Assembly: GCA_963702525.1 (NCBI GenBank)
Contig: CAVPCY010000028.1
Span: forward strand, 1 to 31,689
From: CAVPCY01 sp963702525
GTDB taxonomy: Bacteria > Actinomycetota > Coriobacteriia > Anaerosomatales > PHET01
Length of the DNA: 31,689 bases
Direction: 5' to 3'
Shown one piece after another: positions 23,344 through 31,292 of this stretch; position 1 is the stretch's first letter; each line of letters begins with the position of its first letter. Below the pieces are notes generated by a model. That model saw nothing but the letters and a program-made list of their open reading frames with translations, was not told where the DNA came from and ran no database searches. Made by a program: the position numbers and the translations under genes.

Positions 23344-24156
23344 ATGTCGACTACCGCATTCATCGGACTGGGCAGCAACATCGGCGACCGTCTCGGCAAC
23401 GTGTCCTCGGCGGTCGATGCGATCGCGCACCTTCCCGAGACACACGTCGAGAACGTCTCCAGCGCCTACGAGTCCGCTGCCGCCTACAACGAGGAGCAGC
23501 CGACCTTCATCAACGCGGTGGTGGAGGTCTCAACGGGACTCGCCGCCGACGCGCTGCTCGAGCACCTGCTCGAACTCGAGACGAATATGGGGAGGACACG
23601 CGAGGAGGCCAAGGGCCCGCGGACGATCGATCTTGACCTGCTGCTCTTCGGCGACGAAGAGTGGAACAGTCCCGGGCTGACGATCCCGCATCCCGCGCTC
23701 GCGGAGCGCGACTTCGTGGTCACGCCTCTTCTCGAGATCGCGCCGCGCACGACGCTGCCCGACGGCACGCCGCTGCGCAGGTCCTCGGCATCGGTCGGTC
23801 CGGTGCTGCGCGACCTCGGCCCGGTGCCCGACGCCGGTGTCGAGCACAACGTGCCCGTCGAGGATGTCGAGTGGGTGACCGTGGCCCAGAGCGAGTCGGC
23901 CTCGGACACGACCGCCGGCTTCGACGCGGGCCTCAAGCTCAAGCAGGAGGTCCTCGAGTCCGAGGGCATCCCGTTCGCCTACTCGCCCTACGAGCCGGGC
24001 ACCGATATGGACCCGTTCGGCATGCAGGTGACGTTCCAACTGCTGGTTCCGGCGGAGTATGCGCAGACCGCTCAAGCGCTGCTCTCGCTCGTGGACGCCG
24101 CGCCTGCGGTCTACCCGCCAGGCTACGGCCCGGACGAGACGTCGTCGTCGGAGTAG
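23344..24156 (+). CDS. folK: HPPK (FolK) with C-terminal DUF2007-like domain
   Basis: This enzyme transfers pyrophosphate from ATP to 6-hydroxymethyl-dihydropterin. Residues of about 1-150 are a full HPPK domain: TAFIGLGSNIGDR, the FINAVVEVSTGL strand, LELETNMGRTR, KGPRTIDLDLLLFGD (with the metal-binding Asp pair) and LTIPHPALAERDFVVTPLLEIAP. HPPK alone is about 160 residues; this protein has 270. Residues of about 178-255 (EWVTVAQSESASDTTAGFDAG..., LESEGIPFAY, VTFQLLVPAEYAQTAQALLSL) look like a DUF2007 (putative signal-transducing) domain, an assignment by pattern only. GGGAGGA lies 8 bases before ATG 23344. Confidence 0.93.
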   Translation: MSTTAFIGLGSNIGDRLGNVSSAVDAIAHLPETHVENVSSAYESAAAYNEEQPTFINAVVEVSTGLAADALLEHLLELETNMGRTREEAKGPRTIDLDLLLFGDEEWNSPGLTIPHPALAERDFVVTPLLEIAPRTTLPDGTPLRRSSASVGPVLRDLGPVPDAGVEHNVPVEDVEWVTVAQSESASDTTAGFDAGLKLKQEVLESEGIPFAYSPYEPGTDMDPFGMQVTFQLLVPAEYAQTAQALLSLVDAAPAVYPPGYGPDETSSSE

Positions 24157-24191
24157 CTCAAGACGGATACTGCGCAGGTCGGAGCGGTCGC

Positions 24192-24208
24192 AGTGCTATA
24201 CTCGCACT
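24192..24208 (+). promoter_or_regulatory. Extended -10 promoter for panB inside an inverted repeat
   Basis: TGCTATACT (24194-24202) is an extended -10 box. It is flanked by AGTGC (24192-24196) and GCACT (24204-24208), perfect 5-bp arms, so it could be covered by a repressor. Transcription would start near 24209, giving a leader of about 64 bases that contains the hairpin at 24222-24253. No -35 box is evident. Confidence 0.5.
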
Positions 24209-24253
24209 CCCTCGCCGGAGGGCCGCGTGGACCCCGCATGGGGCTGCGACGGC
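24209..24253 (+). ncRNA. Structured 5' leader of panB, candidate pan-motif RNA
   Basis: The leader has two adjacent hairpins. The first (24209-24222) is CCCTC-GCCG-GAGGG. The second (24222-24253) has 13 base pairs by hand folding. It pairs GCCG with CGGC, has a bulged A at 24249, then CGUGG with CUGCG (two G-U pairs), a bulged A at 24231, then CCCC with GGGG and a GCAU loop. A hairpin with two conserved bulged adenosines, in the leader of panB operons, is how the published pan RNA motif is described. AAAGGAG and ATG follow within 20 bases, so control of translation is plausible. The match is by shape only, and it is not known to me from this phylum. Confidence 0.4.
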
Positions 24254-24272
24254 GAACCGTAAAGGAGACCCA

Positions 24273-25169
24273 ATGAGCGTGCAGCCTGCCGCCTCACCCG
24301 CGCCTCGCGTCACCGTGAACACCTTCGCCGGACTCAAGCGCTCCGGCCGCCCCATCGTGATGATCACCGCTTACGACTACCACTCGGCTCGCCTGGTGGA
24401 AGAGGCGGGAGTGGACGCCATCCTTGTGGGCGACTCGCTGGGCATGACGGTGCTTGGGCACGCATCGACGCTGAGGGTCACCGTCGATGACATCGTGCGC
24501 CACACCTCTGCGGTGTCTCGGGGCACGAGCCGCGCGCTCGTGGTAGCGGACATGCCGTTCATGAGCTACCAGCCCAGTGTCGAGCTCGCGATGCTCAACG
24601 CCGGCCGGATGCTTGCCGAGGGCGGCGCGCACGCCGTCAAGATCGAGGGTGCAGGCGGTCAGGCGCTCGCCGTCACCTCCGAGCTTGTCGAGGCGGGCGT
24701 GCCGGTGATGGGTCACGTGGGGCTTACGCCGCAGTCCGTCAACGCGCTGGGCGGCTATTCCACTCAGGCCCGCGACGCCACTGCTGCCGCAGTGCTGCTC
24801 GAGGAGTGCCTCGCGCTTCAGGACGCCGGCGCGTTCGCGGTAGTACTCGAGTGCATCCCGGCGGAGTTGGCCTCGAAGGCGAGCGAGCTGCTCGAGATCC
24901 CCACGATCGGCATCGGCGCGGGCTTGGGCTGTGATGGGCAGGTGCAGGTCTTCCACGACCTGCTGGGCATCGGGGAGTTCGTGCCCAAGCACGCCAAGCG
25001 CTATGCGGAGCTCTCAGAAGCGATCCGCTCGTCTGTCACCGAGTACGCCGACGACGTGCGCTCGCGCACCTTCCCCGGCGAGGCGCAGTCGACGCACGTC
25101 GACGCGGCGACCGTCACCCGCGCCGCGCTGATCCTCGCGGCGGACCTTGCCGAGGAGGCCGTCGAGTGA
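24273..25169 (+). CDS. panB: 3-methyl-2-oxobutanoate hydroxymethyltransferase
   Basis: This is the first enzyme of pantothenate synthesis; it adds a hydroxymethyl group from methylene-tetrahydrofolate to alpha-ketoisovalerate. The 298-residue protein has MITAYDYHSARLVEEAGVDAILVGDSLGM with the metal-binding Asp, VADMPFMSY, AVKIEGAGG, VPVMGHVGLTPQSVNALGGY, VVLECIP and IGIGAGLGCDGQVQVFHDLLG, the standard sites. The first 15 residues are a variable head. AAAGGAG (24261-24267) lies 5 bases before ATG 24273. The stop overlaps panC in a GTGA junction. The upstream leader RNA and promoter suggest regulation of the pair. Its folate cofactor links it to the preceding folate genes. Confidence 0.97.
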   Translation: MSVQPAASPAPRVTVNTFAGLKRSGRPIVMITAYDYHSARLVEEAGVDAILVGDSLGMTVLGHASTLRVTVDDIVRHTSAVSRGTSRALVVADMPFMSYQPSVELAMLNAGRMLAEGGAHAVKIEGAGGQALAVTSELVEAGVPVMGHVGLTPQSVNALGGYSTQARDATAAAVLLEECLALQDAGAFAVVLECIPAELASKASELLEIPTIGIGAGLGCDGQVQVFHDLLGIGEFVPKHAKRYAELSEAIRSSVTEYADDVRSRTFPGEAQSTHVDAATVTRAALILAADLAEEAVE

Positions 25170-26029
25170 TCGAGCGCATCGCCAGCAAGGCCGAGATGCG
25201 CTCCGCGGTTGGCGAGGCGCGCCGCGAGAACAAGCGCGTCGGCTTCGTGCCGACGATGGGCGCGCTGCACGAGGGTCACCTCTCGCTCGTGCGTGCCGCA
25301 TGTGCTCGCACCGATGTGGTGGTCGTGTCGATCTTCGTCAATCCCACGCAGTTCGGGCCTCACGAGGACTTCGAAGCCTACCCGCGCCGTGTCGAAGCCG
25401 ACATCGACGTGCTTGCCGCAGAGGGTGTCGCGCTGGTCTTCACGCCCAGCACGACTGAGATGTACGGGGACCTACCGCAGGTCACCGTCGATCCCGGATC
25501 GCTCGCCCTGAATTGGGAGGGAGCAACGCGCCCCGGGCACTTCACGGGCGTGGCCACAGTCGTCGCCAAGCTGCTCGCGGTCGTCCGGCCGGATCTGGCC
25601 TTCTTCGGCGAGAAGGACTACCAGCAGCTCAAGATCGTGCAGCGCCTCGTCGGCGATCTCGACCTGGGCGTGGGCGTGATCGGCTGTCCGACCGTTCGAG
25701 AGCCTGACGGGCTCGCGATGTCGAGCCGTAACGCGTACCTGAGTGCCGAGGAGCGCTCGGCCGCCCTGGGCATACCGGACGCCCTCGAAGCTGTGGCAAG
25801 AGCGCTGGCCTGGGGGGAGCGCGACGTCCCCGAACTCGAGTCCGCCATGCGTGACGCCGCCGAGCAACGTGGCGGCGAGACGCTCTCGCTCGAGTACGCC
25901 GCCGTGATCGATCCCGACTCACTCGAGCAGCTCACACGCGTCGAAGGCGGTGCCCGGGCCATCATCGCGGGTCGGCTGGGCCGCACCCGGCTCATCGACA
26001 ACTGCGCGCTGGCGCCGCCTGCCGAGTAG
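25166..26029 (+). CDS. panC: Pantothenate synthetase
   Basis: This enzyme joins pantoate and beta-alanine with ATP. The 287-residue protein has the nucleotide-binding GFVPTMGALHEGHLSLVRAA (HxGH), VVSIFVNPTQFGPHEDFEAYPR, FTGVATVVAKLLAVVRPDLAFFGEKDYQQL and the KMSKS-like MSSRNAYLSAEER. The C-terminal part (EYAAVIDPDSLEQLTRV, RLIDN) is complete. The GTG start at 25166 overlaps the panB stop in GTGA. panD (aspartate decarboxylase, the beta-alanine source) is not in the window. nadA begins 63 bases further on. Confidence 0.97.
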   Translation: MIERIASKAEMRSAVGEARRENKRVGFVPTMGALHEGHLSLVRAACARTDVVVVSIFVNPTQFGPHEDFEAYPRRVEADIDVLAAEGVALVFTPSTTEMYGDLPQVTVDPGSLALNWEGATRPGHFTGVATVVAKLLAVVRPDLAFFGEKDYQQLKIVQRLVGDLDLGVGVIGCPTVREPDGLAMSSRNAYLSAEERSAALGIPDALEAVARALAWGERDVPELESAMRDAAEQRGGETLSLEYAAVIDPDSLEQLTRVEGGARAIIAGRLGRTRLIDNCALAPPAE

Positions 26030-26092
26030 AACTTGCGCGACCGTCATGACATCCCGAACGGCACCGAACCGCACTCGCAAGGAGAGCCACAC

Positions 26093-27007
26093 GTGACCGA
26101 GTCGACCGCGCTGGCCGCCGAGATCCGCACACTCGCCGCCGAGCGCGACGCAGTGATCATCGCCCACAACTACCAGCGCCCCGAGGTGCAAGACGTCGCG
26201 GACTTCGTTGGTGACTCGCTCGGGCTCTCCCGCCAGGCCGCGTCGACCGATGCGTCCACAGTCGTGTTCGCGGGTGTGCACTTCATGGCCGAGACCGCGA
26301 AGATACTCGCGCCCGAGAAGACCGTGCTCTTGCCCGAGCTTCGTGCCGGCTGCCCCATGGCCGATATGGTCACCGGCGAGCAGCTGTGCGAGTGGAAGGC
26401 CGAGAACCCCGGTGTCGCAGTGGTCACCTACGTGAACTCCTCGGCGGAGGTCAAAGCCGAGAGCGACGTGTGCGTGACGAGCGCGAACGCAGTGGCGGTT
26501 GTACGGGCGCTCGGCGCCGAGAAGATCCTGTTCGCCCCGGACCGCAACCTCGGCTCGTGGGTCGCCCGCTCGCTGCCCGACGTCGAGGTCGTGCTGTGGG
26601 ACGGCTGGTGCCCCACGCACGAGCGGGTGACGGTCGAGAGGGTCACGGCCGCCCGGGAGGAGCACCCCGCTGCGAAGGTGATGGTGCATCCGGAGTGCCG
26701 ACCCGAGGTTGTCGACCTTGGCGATGCGGTGCTCTCGACCTCGCAGATGCTCTCCTTCGCGGCGACCGACTCGGCAGGCGAGTACATCGTGGTCACCGAG
26801 GGCGGGCTGCTCCATGCGCTGGCCAAAGCGGCTCCCGGCAAGCTCTTCTTCCAGCTGTCGCCCGCGATGTTCTGTCCCAACATGAAGCTGACGACGCTCG
26901 AGTCGGTACGTAACGCACTTCTCGAGAACCGGCACGTCATCAGGGTCCCGGACGACATCGCCATGCGCGCACGGCGCGCGGTCGAGCGGATGGTGTCGAT
27001 TGGCTGA
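26093..27007 (+). CDS. nadA: Quinolinate synthase NadA
   Basis: This iron-sulfur enzyme condenses iminoaspartate with dihydroxyacetone phosphate to quinolinate, the de novo NAD precursor. The 304-residue protein is of the short type. The three expected cluster cysteines are C87 (LRAGCPMAD), C173 (WDGWCPTH) and C261 (AMFCPNMKLT), spaced as in Thermotoga NadA. Other typical parts are IIAHNYQRPEVQDVADFVGDSL, VVFAGVHFMAETAKIL and VVTYVNSSAEVKA. GTG 26093 is chosen because AAGGAG (26079-26084) lies 8 bases upstream; the frame is open to 26033 without conserved sequence. Its end overlaps the TTG start of nadB by 8 bp. The cluster is oxygen sensitive, consistent with an anaerobic life. Confidence 0.96.
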   Translation: MTESTALAAEIRTLAAERDAVIIAHNYQRPEVQDVADFVGDSLGLSRQAASTDASTVVFAGVHFMAETAKILAPEKTVLLPELRAGCPMADMVTGEQLCEWKAENPGVAVVTYVNSSAEVKAESDVCVTSANAVAVVRALGAEKILFAPDRNLGSWVARSLPDVEVVLWDGWCPTHERVTVERVTAAREEHPAAKVMVHPECRPEVVDLGDAVLSTSQMLSFAATDSAGEYIVVTEGGLLHALAKAAPGKLFFQLSPAMFCPNMKLTTLESVRNALLENRHVIRVPDDIAMRARRAVERMVSIG

Positions 27008-28702
27008 GCCGCCCGCCAGCGGTCTTCTCGAGTCGTGCCGCTACCGCACCGGCTTCGACACCGGCACTCTCGCGCAGCACCAGAGCGAAGTGCTCGTCAT
27101 CGGCAGCGGCATCGCGGGACTCACTGCGGCGTTGCACGCGTCGACGGAGCGGTCGGTAACGCTCGTGACCAAAGGGCGGCTTGCGGACACCAACACCTGG
27201 TATGCGCAGGGCGGGATCGCCGGAGCGGTGGGCGAGGCCGACTCGGTCGAGCTGCACATCGCCGATACGCTCGTCGTCGGTCAGGGACTGTGCGACGAGG
27301 CCGTCGTGCGAGCGGTGGTGGCTGAGGCGCCCGAGGCCCTCGAATCGCTCCAGGGCTTTGGAGTGCGCTTCGACTTGGCCGAGGGGGAGGAGTCGCGCTC
27401 GCACGTGAGGGCGGCCATTCGTTGCCGAGGGTCCTTCACTCCGGTGACAAGACCGGGGCCACCATCCAACACGCGCTGACCGACGCGCTCGCGGCAAGGG
27501 GGCGCATCCCCGTTCTCGAGCACCGCTTCCTGATCGACCTGCTGACGCATGAAGGGTCGTGCGTGGGCGCACTGCTGATGGATTCGACGACGGGCGAACT
27601 CGAGGTCCACTACGCGCCGGCCGTCGTGCTTGCGACGGGTGGCGCCGGGCAGGTCTTCCCGGTCACGACGAATCCGGCCGTTGCGACCGGGGACGGCATT
27701 GCCGCCGCATGGCGTGCCGGCGCCACCGTCGCCGACATGGAGTTCGTCCAGTTCCACCCCACGGCGCTCGACCACGATGCAGCCCCGCGCTTCCTCGTGA
27801 GTGAGGCGCTCAGGGGAGAGGGCGCCTACCTGCTCGACTGCGATCTGCAGCGCTTCATGCTCGACGTGCACCCGCTTGCCGAGCTCGCGCCGCGCGACGT
27901 GGTAAGCCGGGAGATAGAGCGCGTGATGCGGCGTTGCCGGCGCGACAACGTGTGGCTCGACGCTCGCCATCTCGGAGAAGCGCGTTTGCGAGCCCGCTTC
28001 CCGACCATCTGGAAGGTATGCGCCGAGGCGGGCTACGACCTGTCGCGCGATCTCGTCCCGGTTGCGCCGGCGGCGCACTACATGGTGGGCGGCGTGCTCG
28101 TCGACATCGACGGGCGCACCACCATTCCCGGCCTCTACGCGTCGGGTGAGGTGGCGGCCAGCGGGCTTCACGGCGCCAACCGCCTCGCGTCGAACTCCCT
28201 GCTCGAGGGGTTGGTGTTCTCTCGGCGGATCGCCCGCGTGCTGCCCGAGGCCGGGCGCGCGGTCTCCACACCGCATGTGGTCGCTTACGAGCCACCGTGC
28301 GCTCCATCGACGGCGGCCGACGACGACGCACTTGGGCGGCTGCACTCCGTTGCAGGGGCCCACCTGGGCATGGGCCGCTCGGCAGAGGGTCTCGCCGATG
28401 CTGTCCGCGACCTCGAACGCTTGGAAGCCGAGTGCTGTGGCGTTGGCGAGCAGGCCGACGTCGAGACGGCGAATCTGATCACGACCGCGAGGCTCATCGC
28501 GACCGGGGCGGCTGCTCGCCATGAGTCCCGGGGGTGCCACTACCGGACCGACTTCCCGGAGCGCGACGATGCGAACTGGCTCGGCCGCGTGACGATGTCT
28601 CGTACAGAGGGGTTGCGCATCTACCCCGTCCGAGCCGGCGGCGGGGCTGTCCTGTCGGCTGACGCGGCGGCCAGGCGCGTGCCGTCGGTTGGAGAGGAGT
28701 AG
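27000..28702 (+). CDS. nadB: L-aspartate oxidase NadB (frame disrupted near 27392)
   Basis: This FAD enzyme oxidises aspartate to iminoaspartate for NadA. The N-terminus has the FAD-binding VLVIGSGIAGLTAALHAS and WYAQGGIAGAVG, then FGVRFDLAEGEE. At about 27392 one base is missing (GAGGAG-T in place of GAGGAGG-T), and the gene goes on in another frame with VALAREGGHSLPRVLHSGDKTGATI. The rest has VVLATGGAGQVFPVTTNP, FVQFHPTAL, FLVSEALRGEGAYLLD and AAHYMVGGVLVDIDGRTTIPGLYASGEVAASGLHGANRLASNSLLE, split here from one continuous stretch. The corrected length is 567 residues, normal for NadB. The TTG start at 27000 overlaps nadA by 8 bp and has no clear ribosome site, so coupling is likely. A sequence error is the best explanation. 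Confidence 0.9.
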
Positions 28703-28704
28703 GC

Positions 28705-29619
28705 GTGTTCGAACTGCCTGACGCAACGAGCGTGGTTGCCGCGGCACTTGCCGAGGATCTCGGCGTCGGTCCCGAGGTGTTCGCCCAGGGCGCACACGCT
28801 TCAGCGGACCTGCTGGAGCGCGACGTCACGAGCTTCTCGGTGGTCGGGCTCGACACCAGCTTCGCGGGCAGAGTGGTGGCGCGCGAGGAGTGCGTCGTGT
28901 GCGGACTTCCGATCGCCGCGTCGACCTTCGAGACACTGTCGGCTGCTGCAGGCCTGTTCGATCCGGTCGACTTCTTTCCGCTGGTGGCCGAGGGATCTCG
29001 GGTGAGCCCCGGTACCGCGGTCGCCGAGGTCTCCGGTCTTGCCGTGGCGGTTCTGGCCGCCGAGAGGACCGCGCTGGACTTCATGATGGTGCTTTCCGGG
29101 ATCGCGACCGAGACCGCACGGTGGGTGGAGGCAGCAGGGCCGGATCTCTCGGTGTGCGACACGCGCAAGACGCTGCCGGGCCTGCGCGCGTTGTCGAAGT
29201 ACGCCGTGCGGGTCGGAGGCGGTACGAATCACCGCTTCGGGCTGTTCGACATGGTGCTGGTCAAGGACAACCACCTCGCGCGTGCCGGCAGCGTGGCTCG
29301 GGCCGTCGAACTCGCTCGGGCCCGCGGCACAGGACTCGTGGTCGAGGTCGAGGCGGACACCATCGACCAAGCGCGTGAGGCCGTGCGGGCCGGCGCCGAT
29401 ATCGTGCTTCTCGACAACATGGACGACGTGTCACTGTCTGAGGCGGTGGCTGCGGTCCGAGATGTTGCCCACAGCTCCGGGCATGTCTGTCTCACCGAGG
29501 CCTCGGGCGCTATCGGCTTCGAACGGTTGCCCGCACTGCGACAGGCCGGTGTCGACAGGGTGTCGTCAAGTGCACTGACCCTTGCACCACCGGTCGACTT
29601 CGGCTTCGATGAATCGTGA
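28705..29619 (+). CDS. nadC: Nicotinate-nucleotide pyrophosphorylase (quinolinate phosphoribosyltransferase) NadC
   Basis: This enzyme converts quinolinate and PRPP to nicotinate mononucleotide. The 304-residue protein is slightly longer than the usual 280. It has ALAEDLGVGPEVF, RDVTS, AGRVVAREECVVCGLPIA, RTALDFMMVLSGIATETARWV, VCDTRKTLPGLRALSKYAVRVGGG with THR-like NHRFGLFDMVLVKDNH, VVEVEADTIDQAREAVRAGADIVLLDNM and TEASGAIG near the end. It starts with GTG 28705 two bases after the nadB stop, with GAGAGGAG (28692-28699) as ribosome site. It completes a nadA-nadB-nadC unit. Confidence 0.96.
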   Translation: MFELPDATSVVAAALAEDLGVGPEVFAQGAHASADLLERDVTSFSVVGLDTSFAGRVVAREECVVCGLPIAASTFETLSAAAGLFDPVDFFPLVAEGSRVSPGTAVAEVSGLAVAVLAAERTALDFMMVLSGIATETARWVEAAGPDLSVCDTRKTLPGLRALSKYAVRVGGGTNHRFGLFDMVLVKDNHLARAGSVARAVELARARGTGLVVEVEADTIDQAREAVRAGADIVLLDNMDDVSLSEAVAAVRDVAHSSGHVCLTEASGAIGFERLPALRQAGVDRVSSSALTLAPPVDFGFDES

Positions 29620-29706
29620 GGCGAATCCGATACCGAGCGGCATCGATGGAGGCAGGTTCTCGCACGTGAGCAGCGGTCGATCGCACCAGCCGAGCAGGGT
29701 CAGCCG

Positions 29707-30384
29707 ATGATCCAGACCGGCATCCCGGTTGTTGACTGGTTCCTCGCGGTCCTGGACACCTGGGGCTACGTCATCGTGTTCGGCTTCACCGTCTTCGAGA
29801 ACCTGTTCGTGGTGGGCTCGTTCACGCCAGGCGAGACGGTGGTCATCGCCGCCGCCTTCGTGGCGTCGCGCGGCGACCTCGTCATCTGGCTGGTGTGGAT
29901 CGCCTCGGTGTTGGGGACCGTCATCGGCAGCAATATCAGCTACTGGCTTGGTCGCCGGGCCGGACTCGAAAGCGTGCACGACTTCACTCAGCGCTTCTCG
30001 GAGACCCGGGTGGGCAGGTTGCTTCGCATCGACGCCTCGGATGTCCAGGAGGTGCACGCGCACTTCCACACCCAGGGAGCCAAGACGGTGCTCTTGTCGC
30101 GGTTCGCGATCGGCGCCAAGAACTTCGTGCCCGCCGTGGCGGGCGCGACGCGGATGCCGGTGTTCTGGTTCGAGCTCTACACCTTCTTCGGCGCAGTGCT
30201 CTACACCACGCTGATGTGCCTGCTCGGCTGGTTCCTCGGCGAGAACCTGGATCTGGCGCTTCGTGTGGCCTCGGGAATCGGATGGGTCGGCTTGTTCGTC
30301 TTCGGCGTCTTCGTCGCCGGCGTGATCATCGCGCGCAATCGGATGCGTGCTCGCCGCAGCGCGCAAGCGCCCGAGGACGAGTGA
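29707..30384 (+). CDS. DedA-family membrane protein
   Basis: This integral membrane protein of 225 residues belongs to the DedA/SNARE-associated family, in which some members flip phospholipids such as undecaprenyl phosphate and affect membrane potential and envelope stress. Visible parts are FTVFENLFVVGSFTPGETVVIAAAF with the conserved acidic residue in the first membrane helix, GSNISYWLGRRAGLE, the amphipathic stretch FHTQGAKTVLLSRFAIGAKNFVPAVAGATRMP with the family RF and GxxxFxP pattern, and two C-terminal helices. No strong ribosome site precedes ATG 29707. Its stop overlaps the birA ATG (TGATG). The 87 bases before it (29620-29706) show no clear promoter. Confidence 0.9.
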   Translation: MIQTGIPVVDWFLAVLDTWGYVIVFGFTVFENLFVVGSFTPGETVVIAAAFVASRGDLVIWLVWIASVLGTVIGSNISYWLGRRAGLESVHDFTQRFSETRVGRLLRIDASDVQEVHAHFHTQGAKTVLLSRFAIGAKNFVPAVAGATRMPVFWFELYTFFGAVLYTTLMCLLGWFLGENLDLALRVASGIGWVGLFVFGVFVAGVIIARNRMRARRSAQAPEDE

Positions 30385-31163
30385 TGACTCCTCCTGGCGG
30401 CGCTGAGCTTGCCCGCGCTGTCGGAGTACTGCTCGCCGATCCGCTCTGGGTGCGCGTCGAGGGAGATGCCGAGACCGGTTCGACCAACGACGATGCTCGA
30501 GCGCTCGCGAAGGCTGGGGCACCCGAAGGAACGGTTGTCGTGGCGAATCGTCAGAGCGCGGGCCGGGGCCGCCTCGGCAGGAGTTGGGAGTCGCCTGAGG
30601 GCGGGGCGTACGTTTCGGTCGTGCTGCGCCCTCCCACGGCGCCGGCGCTGACCGGCCCGCTCGCTCTGGTCGTCGCGCTGGGAATCGCCACCGGGCTCGA
30701 AGGGTTCGGGCTGGCTCCGCGACTCAAGTGGCCCAACGACGTGTGGCTCGGTGGCAGGAAGGTAGCCGGCGTCTTGCTCGAGATGACTACCGAAGCCGAC
30801 CGCGTCGAGTGGGTGGTCGCGGGGTTCGGGCTCAACGTGGTCCGTCCTTCGGACGCACACGCGGCAGCAGCCTACGTCAGTGATGTGCGAGACGATCTCG
30901 GCCTCGCCGAAGTGGCCGCGTCGGTTCTGGACGGCGTCGCCGCAGCGTACCGACGCTGGCTTGCCGAGGGGTTCGATCGGATGGCCGAGCAGTTCGATCG
31001 GCGCTCGGCGCTCACGGGCGAGTCCGTCGTGATCAGCGATGGTGCCGGTGTCGTGCGAGAGATGGGTACGGTCATCGGCGTCGATCGCGAGGGGCAGCTC
31101 GTCTTGCAAGGGGACGCGGGTGTGGTGCGAGTGGCCTCGGGCGAAGTCACGCTGCGGCGGTGA
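30384..31163 (+). CDS. birA: Biotin-protein ligase, class I (BirA without DNA-binding domain)
   Basis: This enzyme activates biotin with ATP and attaches it to carboxylase carrier proteins. The 259-residue protein starts directly with the catalytic domain: VEGDAETGSTNDDARALAKAGAPEGTVVVA, the biotin/AMP loop GRGRLGRSWESPEGGAYVSVVLRP and LKWPNDVWLGGRKVAGVLLEM, followed by FGLNV and the C-terminal SH3-like domain (GESVVISDGAGVVREMGTVIGVDREGQLVL). E. coli BirA carries an extra helix-turn-helix of about 60 residues at the N-terminus, which is absent here, so it is not a repressor. ATG 30384 overlaps the DedA stop by one base. Adjacent bioY fits a biotin supply role. Confidence 0.95.
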   Translation: MTPPGGAELARAVGVLLADPLWVRVEGDAETGSTNDDARALAKAGAPEGTVVVANRQSAGRGRLGRSWESPEGGAYVSVVLRPPTAPALTGPLALVVALGIATGLEGFGLAPRLKWPNDVWLGGRKVAGVLLEMTTEADRVEWVVAGFGLNVVRPSDAHAAAAYVSDVRDDLGLAEVAASVLDGVAAAYRRWLAEGFDRMAEQFDRRSALTGESVVISDGAGVVREMGTVIGVDREGQLVLQGDAGVVRVASGEVTLRR

Positions 31164-31180
31164 GCTCGACAGCGCGAGCA

Positions 31181-31200
31181 TGTGAAGCCATCGCTTCGCA
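31181..31200. terminator. Hairpin after birA (possible terminator)
   Basis: TGTGAAGC (31181-31188) and GCTTCGCA (31193-31200) pair over 8 bp with one G-U, around a CATC loop, starting 17 bases after the birA stop. No T-tract follows. It probably separates birA from the bioY promoter 14 bases later. Confidence 0.35.
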
Positions 31201-31214
31201 CGCCTGCTCATCCG

Positions 31215-31243
31215 TTGACGCGCTGGCGGGCGGCCGATACCGT
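31215..31243 (+). promoter_or_regulatory. Housekeeping-like promoter for bioY
   Basis: TTGACG (31215-31220) and TACCGT (31238-31243) are separated by exactly 17 bases. They match the -35 consensus at 5 of 6 and the -10 at 3 of 6 positions (TAnnnT). Transcription would start about 43 bases before the bioY start. No biotin-repressor palindrome was recognised. Confidence 0.5.
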
Positions 31244-31292
31244 GAACCCTCGCTCCAGACACGTCAGCAGCGGGTGAGGGGAGAGTATTCCT

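Noticed and set aside
27281..28795. A 504-residue open frame on the minus strand opposite nadB
   Set aside because: Opposite the conserved nadB sequence and rich in Arg and His, as typical for an antisense shadow; no ribosome site or family motif.
29620..29706. Promoter or regulatory RNA before the DedA gene
   Set aside because: No -10 or -35 pair, palindrome or stable hairpin could be supported in these 87 bases.
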